Assembly (NCBI RefSeq): GCF_010731115.1 | Contig: NZ_AP022616.1 | Coordinates: 3,534,001 to 3,598,000, forward strand | DNA: 64,000 nt | Source: Mycolicibacterium phocaicum | GTDB taxonomy: Bacteria; Actinomycetota; Actinomycetes; Mycobacteriales; Mycobacteriaceae | Direction of reading: 5' to 3' | Shown: one piece after another, positions 7,451 to 16,015 of the stretch | Layout of the letters: every line of letters begins with the position of its first letter | How positions within the stretch are numbered: position 1 is the stretch's first letter | Program-made: the position numbers and the translations under genes | Notes under the pieces: generated by a model | Told to the model about the DNA's origin: nothing | Databases searched by the model: none | The model's input: only the letters and a program-made list of their open reading frames with translations

Positions 7451-9079
7451 GTGGGTATCACCGACAAGCTGACCGCAACAGCCGGCCTGGTCAACACCAT
7501 GGTCCGGGCCGGTGTCATCGCCCCGCTCCGTCCGGACAAATACGTCCGGATCGCCGGCGCCATGGCGCGCGAAAACATGAGCGTCACTTCGGGTTTCGCG
7601 AGTTCTGCGCAGCGCTGCGGTAACCGTCCCGGCCTCATCGACGAACTCGGCACACTGACCTTCAGTGAGCTCGACAAGCGGGGCGACGCGTTCGCCGCCG
7701 CACTGCAGACGCTGCCCTCGGCCAAGGTCGTCGGCATCATGGCGCGCAACCACCGGGGCTTCGTCGACTCCCTGATCGCGGCCAACCGCATCGGCGCGGA
7801 TGTGTTGCTGCTCAACACTTCCTTCGCGGGCCCGGCGATGGCCGAGGTCGTGGCCCGCGAGAACGTCGACGTCATCATCTATGACGAAGAGTTCACCGCG
7901 ACCGTCGATCGTGCTTTGGAAGACCGCACGGGGCGGTCCGAAGTGACCCGGATCGTGGCGTGGACCGACACCGAGGACCACCCACTGACCGTCGAGTCAC
8001 TCATCATCGACCATCGCGGGCTGCAGCCGCGACGCACGGGCGAGAAGAGCCGCGTGATCCTGCTGACCTCCGGAACCACCGGAACTCCCAAGGGCGCCAA
8101 GCATTCCGGCGGTGGCGTGGACGCGCTGAAGGCGATCCTAGACCGCACGCCCTGGCGCACCGAGGAGACGACCGTCGTCGTCGCGCCGATGTTCCACGCC
8201 TGGGGCTTCTCGCAACTGGTGTTCGCGGCATCGATGGCCTGCACCGTCGTCACGCGGCGCAAGTTCGACCCGCAGGCCACGCTGGCGCTGGTCGACAAGT
8301 ACCAGGCGACCGGATTGTGTGTCGTCCCAGTGATGTTCGACCGGATCATGGAGCTGCCGGACCACATCCGCAACCGCTACAGCGGCCGCTCGCTGCGGTT
8401 CGCCGCGGCCTCCGGCTCGCGCATGCGTCCCGACGTCGTCACGTCGTTCATGGACCAGTTCGGTGACGTCATCTACAACAACTACAACGCCACCGAGGCC
8501 GGCATGATCGCCACCGCGACGCCGGCCGACCTGCGCGCCGCCCCCGATACCGCCGGCCGCCCCGCCGAGGGCACCGAGATCAAGATCCTGGACGGCGACT
8601 TCAAGGAGTTGCCGACGGGTGAGGTCGGCACCATCTACGTGCGCAACTCCACGCAGTTCGACGGTTACACCTCCGGTGCCACAAACGATTTCCACCAGGA
8701 CTACATGTCCTCGGGCGATGTCGGCTATCTCGATGCCGCCGGCCGCCTGTTCGTCGTCGGCCGCGACGACGAGATGATCGTGTCGGGCGGCGAGAACGTC
8801 TACCCGATCGAGGTGGAGAAGACGCTGCTGACGCACCCCGAGGTGGCCGAGGCCACCGTGCTGGGTGTCGACGACGAGCAGTACGGCCAGCGGCTGGTGG
8901 CGTTCGTCGTGCTGACCGACGGGGCGGAAACCACCGAAGATGCGCTCAAGCAGCACGTGCGCGACAACCTGGCCAATTACAAAGTGCCACGGTCGATTAC
9001 GGTGCTGGCCGAACTGCCCCGCAACAGCACCGGCAAGATCGACCGCCGCGAGTTGAAGGCGCTGGTCGATGGCGCGTAA
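7451..9079 (+). CDS. Fatty-acyl-CoA/AMP synthetase, FadD12-like
   Basis: 542 residues, the normal length for a fatty-acid-CoA ligase. The AMP-binding P-loop is LLTSGTTGTPKGAKHSGGG (about 199-217). The adenylate-forming signatures YNNYNATEAGMIATA and YMSSGDVGYLDAAGRLFVVG follow, with the C-terminal lysine in NSTGKIDRRELK. It activates a fatty acid to its CoA thioester. With the acyltransferase upstream and the LipO-like esterase downstream, it reproduces the Rv1428c-fadD12-lipO arrangement of M. tuberculosis. Its stop lies 11 bp inside the next gene. Confidence 0.9.
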   Translation: MGITDKLTATAGLVNTMVRAGVIAPLRPDKYVRIAGAMARENMSVTSGFASSAQRCGNRPGLIDELGTLTFSELDKRGDAFAAALQTLPSAKVVGIMARNHRGFVDSLIAANRIGADVLLLNTSFAGPAMAEVVARENVDVIIYDEEFTATVDRALEDRTGRSEVTRIVAWTDTEDHPLTVESLIIDHRGLQPRRTGEKSRVILLTSGTTGTPKGAKHSGGGVDALKAILDRTPWRTEETTVVVAPMFHAWGFSQLVFAASMACTVVTRRKFDPQATLALVDKYQATGLCVVPVMFDRIMELPDHIRNRYSGRSLRFAAASGSRMRPDVVTSFMDQFGDVIYNNYNATEAGMIATATPADLRAAPDTAGRPAEGTEIKILDGDFKELPTGEVGTIYVRNSTQFDGYTSGATNDFHQDYMSSGDVGYLDAAGRLFVVGRDDEMIVSGGENVYPIEVEKTLLTHPEVAEATVLGVDDEQYGQRLVAFVVLTDGAETTEDALKQHVRDNLANYKVPRSITVLAELPRNSTGKIDRRELKALVDGA

Positions 9080-10301
9080 ACCGGTGACCCTGCTGCGGGC
9101 CGTGCTCGGACTCGTCAACGCCACCAACGCGGCCCGCCCGCTCGCGCGGTCCGGAAACCCCGGCATCGTCGCGTTCGCCTATGGCTGGCCCTCCAGTGAA
9201 GCGGCCGGATTAATGCTCAGTTCCTCGGTGCTGTCCGCGGTCCGCCGCGGCCGGCGCGGCGATTTCTCGGGCACCGGCGGCCGAATCGCGTTGGTTATCA
9301 ACGCGATCACCTGGGCCGTCCTGGGATACATCTTCGCCCGGAGCCGGAGCTCGCAGCCGGCGTTCGAGGAGCCCCTGACCGACGTGATCGGTCCGCGCAA
9401 TCCCGCCGACCCGGGCGTCCCGCGCCTGCCCGGCATCGGACGCACCATGCTGTCACGCCGCAAATACAACAAGGACACCGTCAAGTACGGCCCGCACCGC
9501 GCCAACCTGGCCGACATCTGGCGTCGCCCCGACCTGCCGCGCGACGGCAAAGCCCCTGTGCTGCTTCAGGTTCCGGGCGGCGGCTGGATGCTCGGCGATC
9601 GTCGGCCGCAGGCCTACCCGCTGATGGGCGCCCTGGCCGACCGCGGCTGGATCTGTGTGTCCATCGGCTACCGCGTCAGCCCGAAACATCAATGGCCGGC
9701 ACACATCATCGACGTCAAGCAGGCCTTGGCCTGGGTCAAGGAACACATCGCCGAGTACGGCGGCGACCCCGATTTCGTGGCGATCAGCGGCGGCTCGGCG
9801 GGCGGTCACCTGTCGTCATTGGCGGCGTTGACTCCCGGGGATCCCCAGTGGCAGCCGGGCTTCGAGGACGCCGACACCTCGGTGGTGGCCGCGGTCCCGG
9901 TGTACGGCCGGTACGACTGGTTCGGCTTCGAAGGCCCCGGGCGCGCCGAGATGATGCGGGCCCTCGAGCAGCTGATCATCAAGAAGCGGTTCGCCAACGA
10001 TTCGCAGGTGTTCCTGGACGCCTCCCCCATCAAGCGGATCGGTCCCGACGCCCCGCCGTTCTTCGTGCTGCACGGCACCAACGACACGTTGATCGACGTC
10101 CAGGAGGGACGGGATTTCGTCGCCGCGTTGCGGGCGCAGTCACCGGCGCCGGTGGCGTACGCCGAGATCCCCAACGCGCAGCACGCATTCGACGTGTTCG
10201 GCTCGGCACACGGCCGCTACACCGCCGAGGCGATCACGCGGTTCCTCGAGTGGGTGCGGGTCGAGAAGGGGCATGCCGCGAGCAACGTCGCCGTCGGTTG
10301 A
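9069..10301 (+). CDS. Alpha/beta-hydrolase esterase/lipase, LipO-like
   Basis: 410 residues. The first 90 or so are hydrophobic with a probable membrane segment (RIALVINAITWAVLGYIF). The rest is a hormone-sensitive-lipase-type hydrolase: VPGGGWMLG for the oxyanion hole, the nucleophile elbow ISGGSAGGHLSS, then aspartate in HGTNDTLIDV and histidine in NAQHAFDVFG. It hydrolyses ester lipids at the membrane. Its start overlaps the fadD stop by 11 bp, indicating coupled translation. A strong hairpin lies about 90 bp downstream. Confidence 0.87.
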   Translation: MARKPVTLLRAVLGLVNATNAARPLARSGNPGIVAFAYGWPSSEAAGLMLSSSVLSAVRRGRRGDFSGTGGRIALVINAITWAVLGYIFARSRSSQPAFEEPLTDVIGPRNPADPGVPRLPGIGRTMLSRRKYNKDTVKYGPHRANLADIWRRPDLPRDGKAPVLLQVPGGGWMLGDRRPQAYPLMGALADRGWICVSIGYRVSPKHQWPAHIIDVKQALAWVKEHIAEYGGDPDFVAISGGSAGGHLSSLAALTPGDPQWQPGFEDADTSVVAAVPVYGRYDWFGFEGPGRAEMMRALEQLIIKKRFANDSQVFLDASPIKRIGPDAPPFFVLHGTNDTLIDVQEGRDFVAALRAQSPAPVAYAEIPNAQHAFDVFGSAHGRYTAEAITRFLEWVRVEKGHAASNVAVG

Positions 10302-10386
10302 CAGTCACCGTCCGCGTTCTCAGCTCGCGACCGAAGCAGGACCCCATTCGGTCCGCCGCTCTCATCGACATGTCCGATCTGGACCC

Positions 10387-10440
10387 GTCACCTTGGGCTG
10401 ACATTGTCACCTTGAATTGACACCGTCAGCCCGAGGTGAC
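10387..10440 (+). terminator. Hairpin downstream of the acyltransferase-fadD-esterase operon
   Basis: GTCACCTTGGGCTGAC (10387-10402) pairs with GTCAGCCCGAGGTGAC (10425-10440): 16-bp arms with one G-T type mismatch and a 22-nt loop. TCACCTTG is also repeated directly inside the loop. There is no U-run, as is common in mycobacteria. Confidence 0.55.
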
Positions 10441-10549
10441 GACTCCCAGCCCGAACCCACTTGGAGACAGGTCGCGTCGGTCTCGGGCACACCCAACTTG
10501 TCGGACCCGCGACACATACTTTCCGCAATGACCCCGGAAGGTATATGCC

Positions 10550-10912
10550 ATGACTTACGCAGCCGAGCGATTCTGGTGGGAACCACAACAACGCCGTCCG
10601 ACGCGCGAAGAGATCGACGCCGCCGGCGATGCGTTCCGGAAAGCACACGGCCTCGACGATGATGATGACGATGACTGGTCGTTCGAAGACGAACCACCCG
10701 AACCTGACCCGATAGCCGCGGACGTATTCGGCGGCATCAGCCGACGCGCGCTGGCTCAGGCGCGCGACGATCTCGACAGCGCGAAGAAGCAGTACGAGCA
10801 GGCCGTGCGTCAGGCCCGCGCCAACGGATGGACCTGGGCCGAGATCGGACGGATCATGGGGGTGTCGCGGCAGGTGCTCCACAAACGATTCCGCAACCGC
10901 CCGTCGGACTGA
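10550..10912 (+). CDS. Small HTH-containing protein with acidic run
   Basis: A 120-residue protein starting at the ATG that follows GGAAGGTATATGCC. The N-terminal third contains an unbroken run of seven aspartates (GLDDDDDDDW). The middle (about 60-90) is a charged helix. The last 35 residues look like a helix-turn-helix: ANGWTWAEIGRIMGVSRQVL. It may be a small DNA-binding protein of the type often seen near mycobacterial lipid genes, but its target is unknown. ACATACTTT upstream could be its -10 region. It ends 20 bp before the convergent WS/DGAT gene. Confidence 0.72.
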   Translation: MTYAAERFWWEPQQRRPTREEIDAAGDAFRKAHGLDDDDDDDWSFEDEPPEPDPIAADVFGGISRRALAQARDDLDSAKKQYEQAVRQARANGWTWAEIGRIMGVSRQVLHKRFRNRPSD

Positions 10913-10932
10913 AGAGCGGCCGGGCGCAAACG

Positions 10933-12351
10933 CTACTGCGCCATGGCGGTCTCGACGACCGTCAGCTCCTCGGAAAGCCCTGCGGCCCTGCGGATCTGCT
11001 TGAAGTCCTCGACCATGCCCGCGGTCACCTCGTGCGGATCGTCGGTGGTCGAGCCGTCGGCGAGAACCGAGATGTTGAGCTGGTCGACGTAGCTCCACAC
11101 CGTGATGTTCAGGCCGCTGCCCGCGGTGAGCGGTCCGACCGAATAGATCTCGGTGACGGTCGCGCCGCCCACCTTGCCGACTTCCCGGGGTCCGGGGACG
11201 TTCGAGATGTTGAGGTTCAGCACCTTGTTCTGCCCGTCCTTGTTGGACAGCCGGCGGAACATGGACTCCATCGGCGCCGGCGGCATGTAGGCCGCCCACC
11301 GGGCGACGAGCTCCGGGCCGACCAGCTGGTGACTCTCCTTGGCCAGCAGGGCGGCCTCGCGGGCCTGCTGGACGCGCTGCGCAGCGTCGTCGACGTCGAC
11401 CGGCAGCGCGATCAGCACGCCACTGAATCGGTTGCCGGAGATACGATCCGGCGAGAAGTCGTAGCTCATCGGCACCGATGCCAACAGCGGGTGATCGGCC
11501 TTGCCGTCGTACTTCAGCAGCAGCTCGCGCAACGCGCCCGACGACATGGCCAGCACCAGGTCGTTGATGGTGACGCCGAGCTTCTTGCTGGTCTCCTTGA
11601 CATCCGCGAGCGCCAAAGTGGCTGTGGCGAAACGTCGCTGGGGCGTGATCACGTGGTTCATGAAGCTCGGCGGCGGCGTGAACGGCCGGGTCAGTTCGGG
11701 CGACAGCTTGCGGCTGCTCTTGCGTACCCGCGCCATACCGTCGGCGGTGTACTTCACGACGCCGGGGAAGCGTGCGATCTGCCGAAGGTGGTCCGCGAAC
11801 GCCGACCGGACGAGCTGGCCGCGCGACGGCGCCGGATCCGTCACGTACAGATCATTGTCGCGTTGCGGTCCCTCGGTGATGTCCATACCGAGCGCCAGCA
11901 GGTTGGCCGAGGCCACCCCGTCGGCCAACGCGTGATGGATCTTGCCGACCACGGCGACCCGCCCGTTGGCCAGACCTTCGACGAGGTACATCTCCCACAG
12001 CGGCCGGCTGCGATCCAGTGGGGTACTGGCGATTTCGCCGATGGCCTCGTCCAGTTCGCGGCGACCACCCGGAGCGGCAACCCGCCACGGCCGCACGTGG
12101 TACTCGAGGTCGACCTCGGCGTGCTCGCGCCACATCGGATGGTGGAACTTGAAGGGGATGTCGACGAGTTGGTAGCCGAAGGGCTCCAGCTTGTACAGCC
12201 GTTCGCGCAGCACGCGGCGGAATTCGTTGATCCCGAAGGTGCGATCACCGAGGCCGGCCAGGTCGATGACGGCGATCTTGAGGGTGTGCATGTGCACGTT
12301 GGGCGTTTCCGAATACAGCAGGAACGCGTCCCACCCACTCAGTCGTTTCAC
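10933..12351 (-). CDS. WS/DGAT wax ester synthase/diacylglycerol acyltransferase
   Basis: 472 residues from the GTG at 12351, which has AGGAGAGG just upstream. A much longer open frame continues to 13290 but only shadows lipC. The catalytic motif HHALADG (H139, H140, D144) is the family's HHxxxDG. Other family blocks are PLDRSRPLWEMYLVEG, NDLVLAMSSGALR and NISNVPGPRE. It transfers acyl-CoA to diacylglycerol or a fatty alcohol to make storage lipid. It lies 47 bp downstream of lipC, like Rv0221 after lipC in M. tuberculosis, though its convergence with the LipO-like gene also recalls Rv1425. Confidence 0.92.
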   Translation of the reverse strand: MKRLSGWDAFLLYSETPNVHMHTLKIAVIDLAGLGDRTFGINEFRRVLRERLYKLEPFGYQLVDIPFKFHHPMWREHAEVDLEYHVRPWRVAAPGGRRELDEAIGEIASTPLDRSRPLWEMYLVEGLANGRVAVVGKIHHALADGVASANLLALGMDITEGPQRDNDLYVTDPAPSRGQLVRSAFADHLRQIARFPGVVKYTADGMARVRKSSRKLSPELTRPFTPPPSFMNHVITPQRRFATATLALADVKETSKKLGVTINDLVLAMSSGALRELLLKYDGKADHPLLASVPMSYDFSPDRISGNRFSGVLIALPVDVDDAAQRVQQAREAALLAKESHQLVGPELVARWAAYMPPAPMESMFRRLSNKDGQNKVLNLNISNVPGPREVGKVGGATVTEIYSVGPLTAGSGLNITVWSYVDQLNISVLADGSTTDDPHEVTAGMVEDFKQIRRAAGLSEELTVVETAMAQ

Positions 12352-12398
12352 TCGACCTCTCCTGCGCTTCGGGTCGGAACCTCGGCCAGTCGATCGGT

Positions 12399-13622
12399 CT
12401 AGACGACCTCTTCGACACAGTGCAGGTTCTGGTTCCGGCGAACCTCGTCGAGGAACAACCCTATGGCAGTGGCCATCGACCCCGTGCGGGCACCGTCGAT
12501 CATGTCGAAACCGTGTCCGGCACCGGGCAATTCGATGTAACTGACCGTGGAATCGGACACCGCGCGCAGCTCGTGTACGAAGTCCCGCGCCTGCGCCACC
12601 GGGATCACGCTGTCGCCGCTGCCGTGAATGACGAGGAACGGCGGCGCATCGCGGTGCACGCGCGCGATCGGCGACGCCTGCCGGTAGATCTCCGGGTGTT
12701 TGTCGATGCGGCGCCGGACCACGACGCGCTCCAGGAAGTCGACGAACTCCTCGCGCTCCTTGGTGGACCGGTCCTCCCAGTCGTACCGGCCGTAGATGCC
12801 GACAACGGCGTCGACCGACGTGTCGGCGCCCTCGGGCAGCTCGGTCTGCAGTTCGGGATCGTTGGCCGTCAGACCCGCCAGCGCGGCGAGGTGCCCACCG
12901 GCCGAGCCACCGGAGATGGCTATGAAGTCGCGGTCGCCACCGAACTTGTCGACGTTGGCCCGGGCCCACGCGATCGCAGTCTTGACGTCGGTGATGTGTT
13001 GCGGCCAACGGTGATTCGGGGCCACGCGGTAGTCGATGGACAGACAGACCCAGCCGTGCTGGGCCAGATGGCTCATCAGGGCATAGCCCTGCAGCAGCCG
13101 GCTGCCGTGCACCCAGGCCCCGCCGGGCAGATAGATCAGGACCGGGGCCGGCTCGCTGGGCAGGTCGTCGGCGCGCCAGACGTCCAGCAGTTGCGACGGG
13201 CTGTCGCCGTAGCGCACCGACGTGCGGTGCACCTGGCGCCGGTGTTCGCGTGCCCGCCAGAACGGCGGCGTGCGCTCGGGCGCCGGCCATTCGATGTCGA
13301 GTTCCTTGGGTGGCACGACGCCCGTCAGCGCGGCGCGGACGACCTCGTTGGTGCAGTCGCGCTCGGCCCGGCGGATCTCGGCGACGCTGGGAGTGAACAG
13401 CGCCTTCGACGTCGACGCCCAGAAGCTGGGCACGTGCCGCATGCCCCAGAGGGTCATCGCGGTGGCGCCGCCGAGCGGCTCGAGACTCTTGCCGATCACC
13501 GGCAGCGACGCGGCCGCCGTGGCCATCGCCAACAGATGATCGGAGGGCTTGGCTGCCATGAACCAGCGCAGCCTGGTGGCCAGGGAAGGGCCGTGAACAT
13601 CATTGTTCGGTCGAGCCGTCAT
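12399..13622 (-). CDS. lipC: Esterase/lipase LipC
   Basis: 407 residues from the ATG at 13622 (MTARPNNDVH); an upstream in-frame ATG at 13682 is less likely by comparison with M. tuberculosis LipC (403 aa). The match to LipC as I know it is close in the blocks TAIAWARANVDKFGGDR and VVGIYGRYDWEDRST. The hydrolase triad is readable: serine in ISGGSAGGH, aspartate in HGSGDSVIPV, histidine in GAGHGFDM. It hydrolyses ester lipids, probably near the cell surface. It precedes the WS/DGAT gene. A CRP-like site lies 80 bp upstream. Confidence 0.92.
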   Translation of the reverse strand: MTARPNNDVHGPSLATRLRWFMAAKPSDHLLAMATAAASLPVIGKSLEPLGGATAMTLWGMRHVPSFWASTSKALFTPSVAEIRRAERDCTNEVVRAALTGVVPPKELDIEWPAPERTPPFWRAREHRRQVHRTSVRYGDSPSQLLDVWRADDLPSEPAPVLIYLPGGAWVHGSRLLQGYALMSHLAQHGWVCLSIDYRVAPNHRWPQHITDVKTAIAWARANVDKFGGDRDFIAISGGSAGGHLAALAGLTANDPELQTELPEGADTSVDAVVGIYGRYDWEDRSTKEREEFVDFLERVVVRRRIDKHPEIYRQASPIARVHRDAPPFLVIHGSGDSVIPVAQARDFVHELRAVSDSTVSYIELPGAGHGFDMIDGARTGSMATAIGLFLDEVRRNQNLHCVEEVV

Positions 13623-13701
13623 TTCGCGAGCGTACACCGGGCTGACCACGCGGTTTCGGGGCCACGGCAAGTTCGCGGTCACAGTTCGGCGACTGCCGAT
13701 C

Positions 13702-13717
13702 TGTGAAGTGCATCACA
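13702..13717. promoter_or_regulatory. CRP-type binding site between lipC and the fused fadE
   Basis: TGTGAAGTGCATCACA matches TGTGA-N6-TCACA exactly, the motif for cAMP receptor proteins including the mycobacterial Rv3676-type CRP. It is 80 bp upstream of lipC and 49 bp upstream of the fused acyl-CoA dehydrogenase, so it could act on either divergent gene. The motif is seen; the regulator is inferred. Confidence 0.55.
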
Positions 13718-13766
13718 GCTGACCAGGGCCTATTCGAAGTCGTACCGTCGTGCTTACAGTCGAGCG

Positions 13767-15926
13767 ATGGGTACCTCAGCGCTGGCGATCACCGACGACC
13801 ACAACGACCTCGCGGACTCAGCGGCGGGACTGCTGCACCGGCTCGGTAGCCGGGCCGCCGCCCGCGCCACGCTCGAGGGTGGGCCGTCGCATCCGGCCGG
13901 CTTCTGGACGGCCGCGGCCGATCTGGGGTGGCAGGGCCTGGCGATCCCCGAGGCGTACGGTGGCTCCGGTTTCGGGCTGCCCGAGCTGGCGGTGGTGCTC
14001 GAGGCGCAGGGCCGCGAATTGTGCCCCGGGCCGTTCCTGCCGACCGTCGCCGCCGGCGTCGTCATCGACCGGTGCGGAACCGAGGAGCTGCGCGCGGCGC
14101 TGCTGCCCGGGCTGGCCGACGGCAGCACCGTCGCCGCCCTGGGTTTGTCGGGCCACGTTCACATCACCGGCCACACCGTGTTCGGCGAGAGCCCCACGGT
14201 GCTGGGCGCGCCCGATGCCGCGCTTCTGGTCCTGGTCGCCGGTGACGACTTGGTGGTCGTCGACGCCCAGGCCAACGGAGTCACCGTCACCCCGCTGGCC
14301 GGGGCTGACACCACGCGCAGCATCGGCTCGGTGACGCTGGACCAGGTCGAGGCCATCGCCGTCATCCGCGATGCAGCCATCAAGGCGCACAACGCTTTTC
14401 GCATTCTGGCCGCCGCCGAAGCCGTCGGGATCAGCTGGGCGGCGCTGGAGATGGCCGTCGAGTACGCCAAGGTGCGCGAGCAGTTCGGCCGCACCATCGG
14501 CACGTTCCAGGCCGTCAAACACCATGCCGCCAACATGCTGGTGGCGGCCGAACTCACCACCGCCGCCGCATGGGACGCGGCACGCGCCGACGATCTGGAC
14601 GACACCTGGTTCGGCGCGGCCGTGGCCGCCACCCAGGCGATGCACAGCCAGGTCTTCAACGCGGAGAACAACATTCAGCTGCACGGCGGCATCGGCTTCA
14701 CCTGGGAGCACGACGCGCACCTGTACCTGCGCCGGGCCCTCACACTGTCCGCATTGACGGGAGACGGCGCCGACCCGCTGGCCGATGTGGTCGACGGGCA
14801 GCGCACCGGCCGGGCCCACGGCGCGTCGTTCGCACTGCCCGAGGAAGCGGCCGAATATCGCACCGCCGCCCGCGACGCCGTCGCCACCCTGCGGTCGTTG
14901 ACGGAAGACAAGAAGCGCGACTTTCTCGTCGATTCCGGCTATCTGGTGCCGCACTGGCCCAAGCCGTGGGGCCGGGACGCGGGCGTGCTGGAGCAGTTGG
15001 TGATCGAGGAGGAGTTCCGCGATGTGGAGCGGCCCGACCTGGGCATCACCGGCTGGGTGACGCTGACCATCGCGCAGGCCGGCACCGACGACCAGCGTGA
15101 GCGCTGGGTATACCCGGTACTGCGTGGCGAGATCATGTGGTGCCAGCTGTTCTCCGAACCCGAGGCCGGCTCGGACGCCGCCGCGGTGCGCACCAGCGCC
15201 AAGAAGGTCGACGGCGGCTGGCTGGTGACCGGGCAGAAGGTGTGGACCAGCCTGGCCCAGTACTGCCAGTGGGGCCTGGCCACCGTCCGCACCGATCCCG
15301 ACGCCCCCAAGCACGCCGGCGTCACGATGATGGCGATCGACATGAAGGCGCCCGGCGTGACCGTCAACCCCCTCAAGGGCCTGACCGGCAACGCCCACTT
15401 CAACGAGGTGTTCTTCGACGACGTGTTCGTCCCGGACGCCGACGTCATCGGTGACGTCAACAAGGGCTGGCTGGTGGCGCGCGCGACGCTGGGGAACGAG
15501 CGCCTGTCGATCGGTGGCGGCTCCGGCGCGCAGTCCGGCTTCAGCGCGGACGATCTGATCGCCCTGCTGGACGCGGCCCCGCCGGAACTCGCGGCCGGGC
15601 TGCGCGACCGGGCCGGCGCCGTGATCGCCGAGGGACACACCCTGCGGCTGCTGAATCTGCGCCGGATCAGCCGGGCCATCGCGGGCACCGGCCCGGGGCC
15701 CGAGGGCAACGTCACAAAACTCGTGGTGGCCGAACAGGGGCAGCGCCAGACCGAGCTGGGCATGAAGCTGGCCGGCGCCGCGGCCGTGACCGGGCAAACT
15801 CCCGCGCTCACCCAGGCCTACCTGGGCTACCGCGCCATGACCATCGCCGGCGGCACCTCGGAGATCACCCGGAACACCATCGCCGAACGCATTCTCGGCC
15901 TGCCCCGTGATCCTTTGCTCAAGTAG
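13767..15926 (+). CDS. Two-domain (fused) acyl-CoA dehydrogenase, FadE34-like
   Basis: 719 residues. The order is the reverse of the 2.5-kb paralogue: the N-terminal half (1-350) is the degenerate copy (REQFGRTIGTFQAVKHHAAN, LHGGIGFTWEHDAHLYLRRA) and the C-terminal half carries the conserved FAD-binding block QLFSEPEAGSDAAAVRTSAK (about 465) and ends TIAGGTSEITRNTIAERILG. Double-length mycobacterial FadEs of this kind (for example FadE34) act on steroid or branched side-chain CoA esters; the substrate here is inferred. It is divergent from lipC with a CRP-type site between. CGAGTC-N6-GACTCG at 15941-15958 may be a weak terminator. Confidence 0.88.
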   Translation: MGTSALAITDDHNDLADSAAGLLHRLGSRAAARATLEGGPSHPAGFWTAAADLGWQGLAIPEAYGGSGFGLPELAVVLEAQGRELCPGPFLPTVAAGVVIDRCGTEELRAALLPGLADGSTVAALGLSGHVHITGHTVFGESPTVLGAPDAALLVLVAGDDLVVVDAQANGVTVTPLAGADTTRSIGSVTLDQVEAIAVIRDAAIKAHNAFRILAAAEAVGISWAALEMAVEYAKVREQFGRTIGTFQAVKHHAANMLVAAELTTAAAWDAARADDLDDTWFGAAVAATQAMHSQVFNAENNIQLHGGIGFTWEHDAHLYLRRALTLSALTGDGADPLADVVDGQRTGRAHGASFALPEEAAEYRTAARDAVATLRSLTEDKKRDFLVDSGYLVPHWPKPWGRDAGVLEQLVIEEEFRDVERPDLGITGWVTLTIAQAGTDDQRERWVYPVLRGEIMWCQLFSEPEAGSDAAAVRTSAKKVDGGWLVTGQKVWTSLAQYCQWGLATVRTDPDAPKHAGVTMMAIDMKAPGVTVNPLKGLTGNAHFNEVFFDDVFVPDADVIGDVNKGWLVARATLGNERLSIGGGSGAQSGFSADDLIALLDAAPPELAAGLRDRAGAVIAEGHTLRLLNLRRISRAIAGTGPGPEGNVTKLVVAEQGQRQTELGMKLAGAAAVTGQTPALTQAYLGYRAMTIAGGTSEITRNTIAERILGLPRDPLLK

Positions 15927-16015
15927 GCGCTCACCCGTCACGAGTCGGTAGAGACTCGGTGGAGATAGCTGCGCCAAGCTGCGCCGATCGGCCAGATATG
16001 TTACGCTAGGCACCG

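Noticed and set aside
12352-13290. Upstream extension of the WS/DGAT frame
   Set aside because: It shadows lipC in another frame; the WS/DGAT starts at the GTG with AGGAGAGG upstream.
13818-16013. 731-codon antisense frame over the second fused acyl-CoA dehydrogenase
   Set aside because: Same kind of shadow; no ribosome site or recognisable domain.
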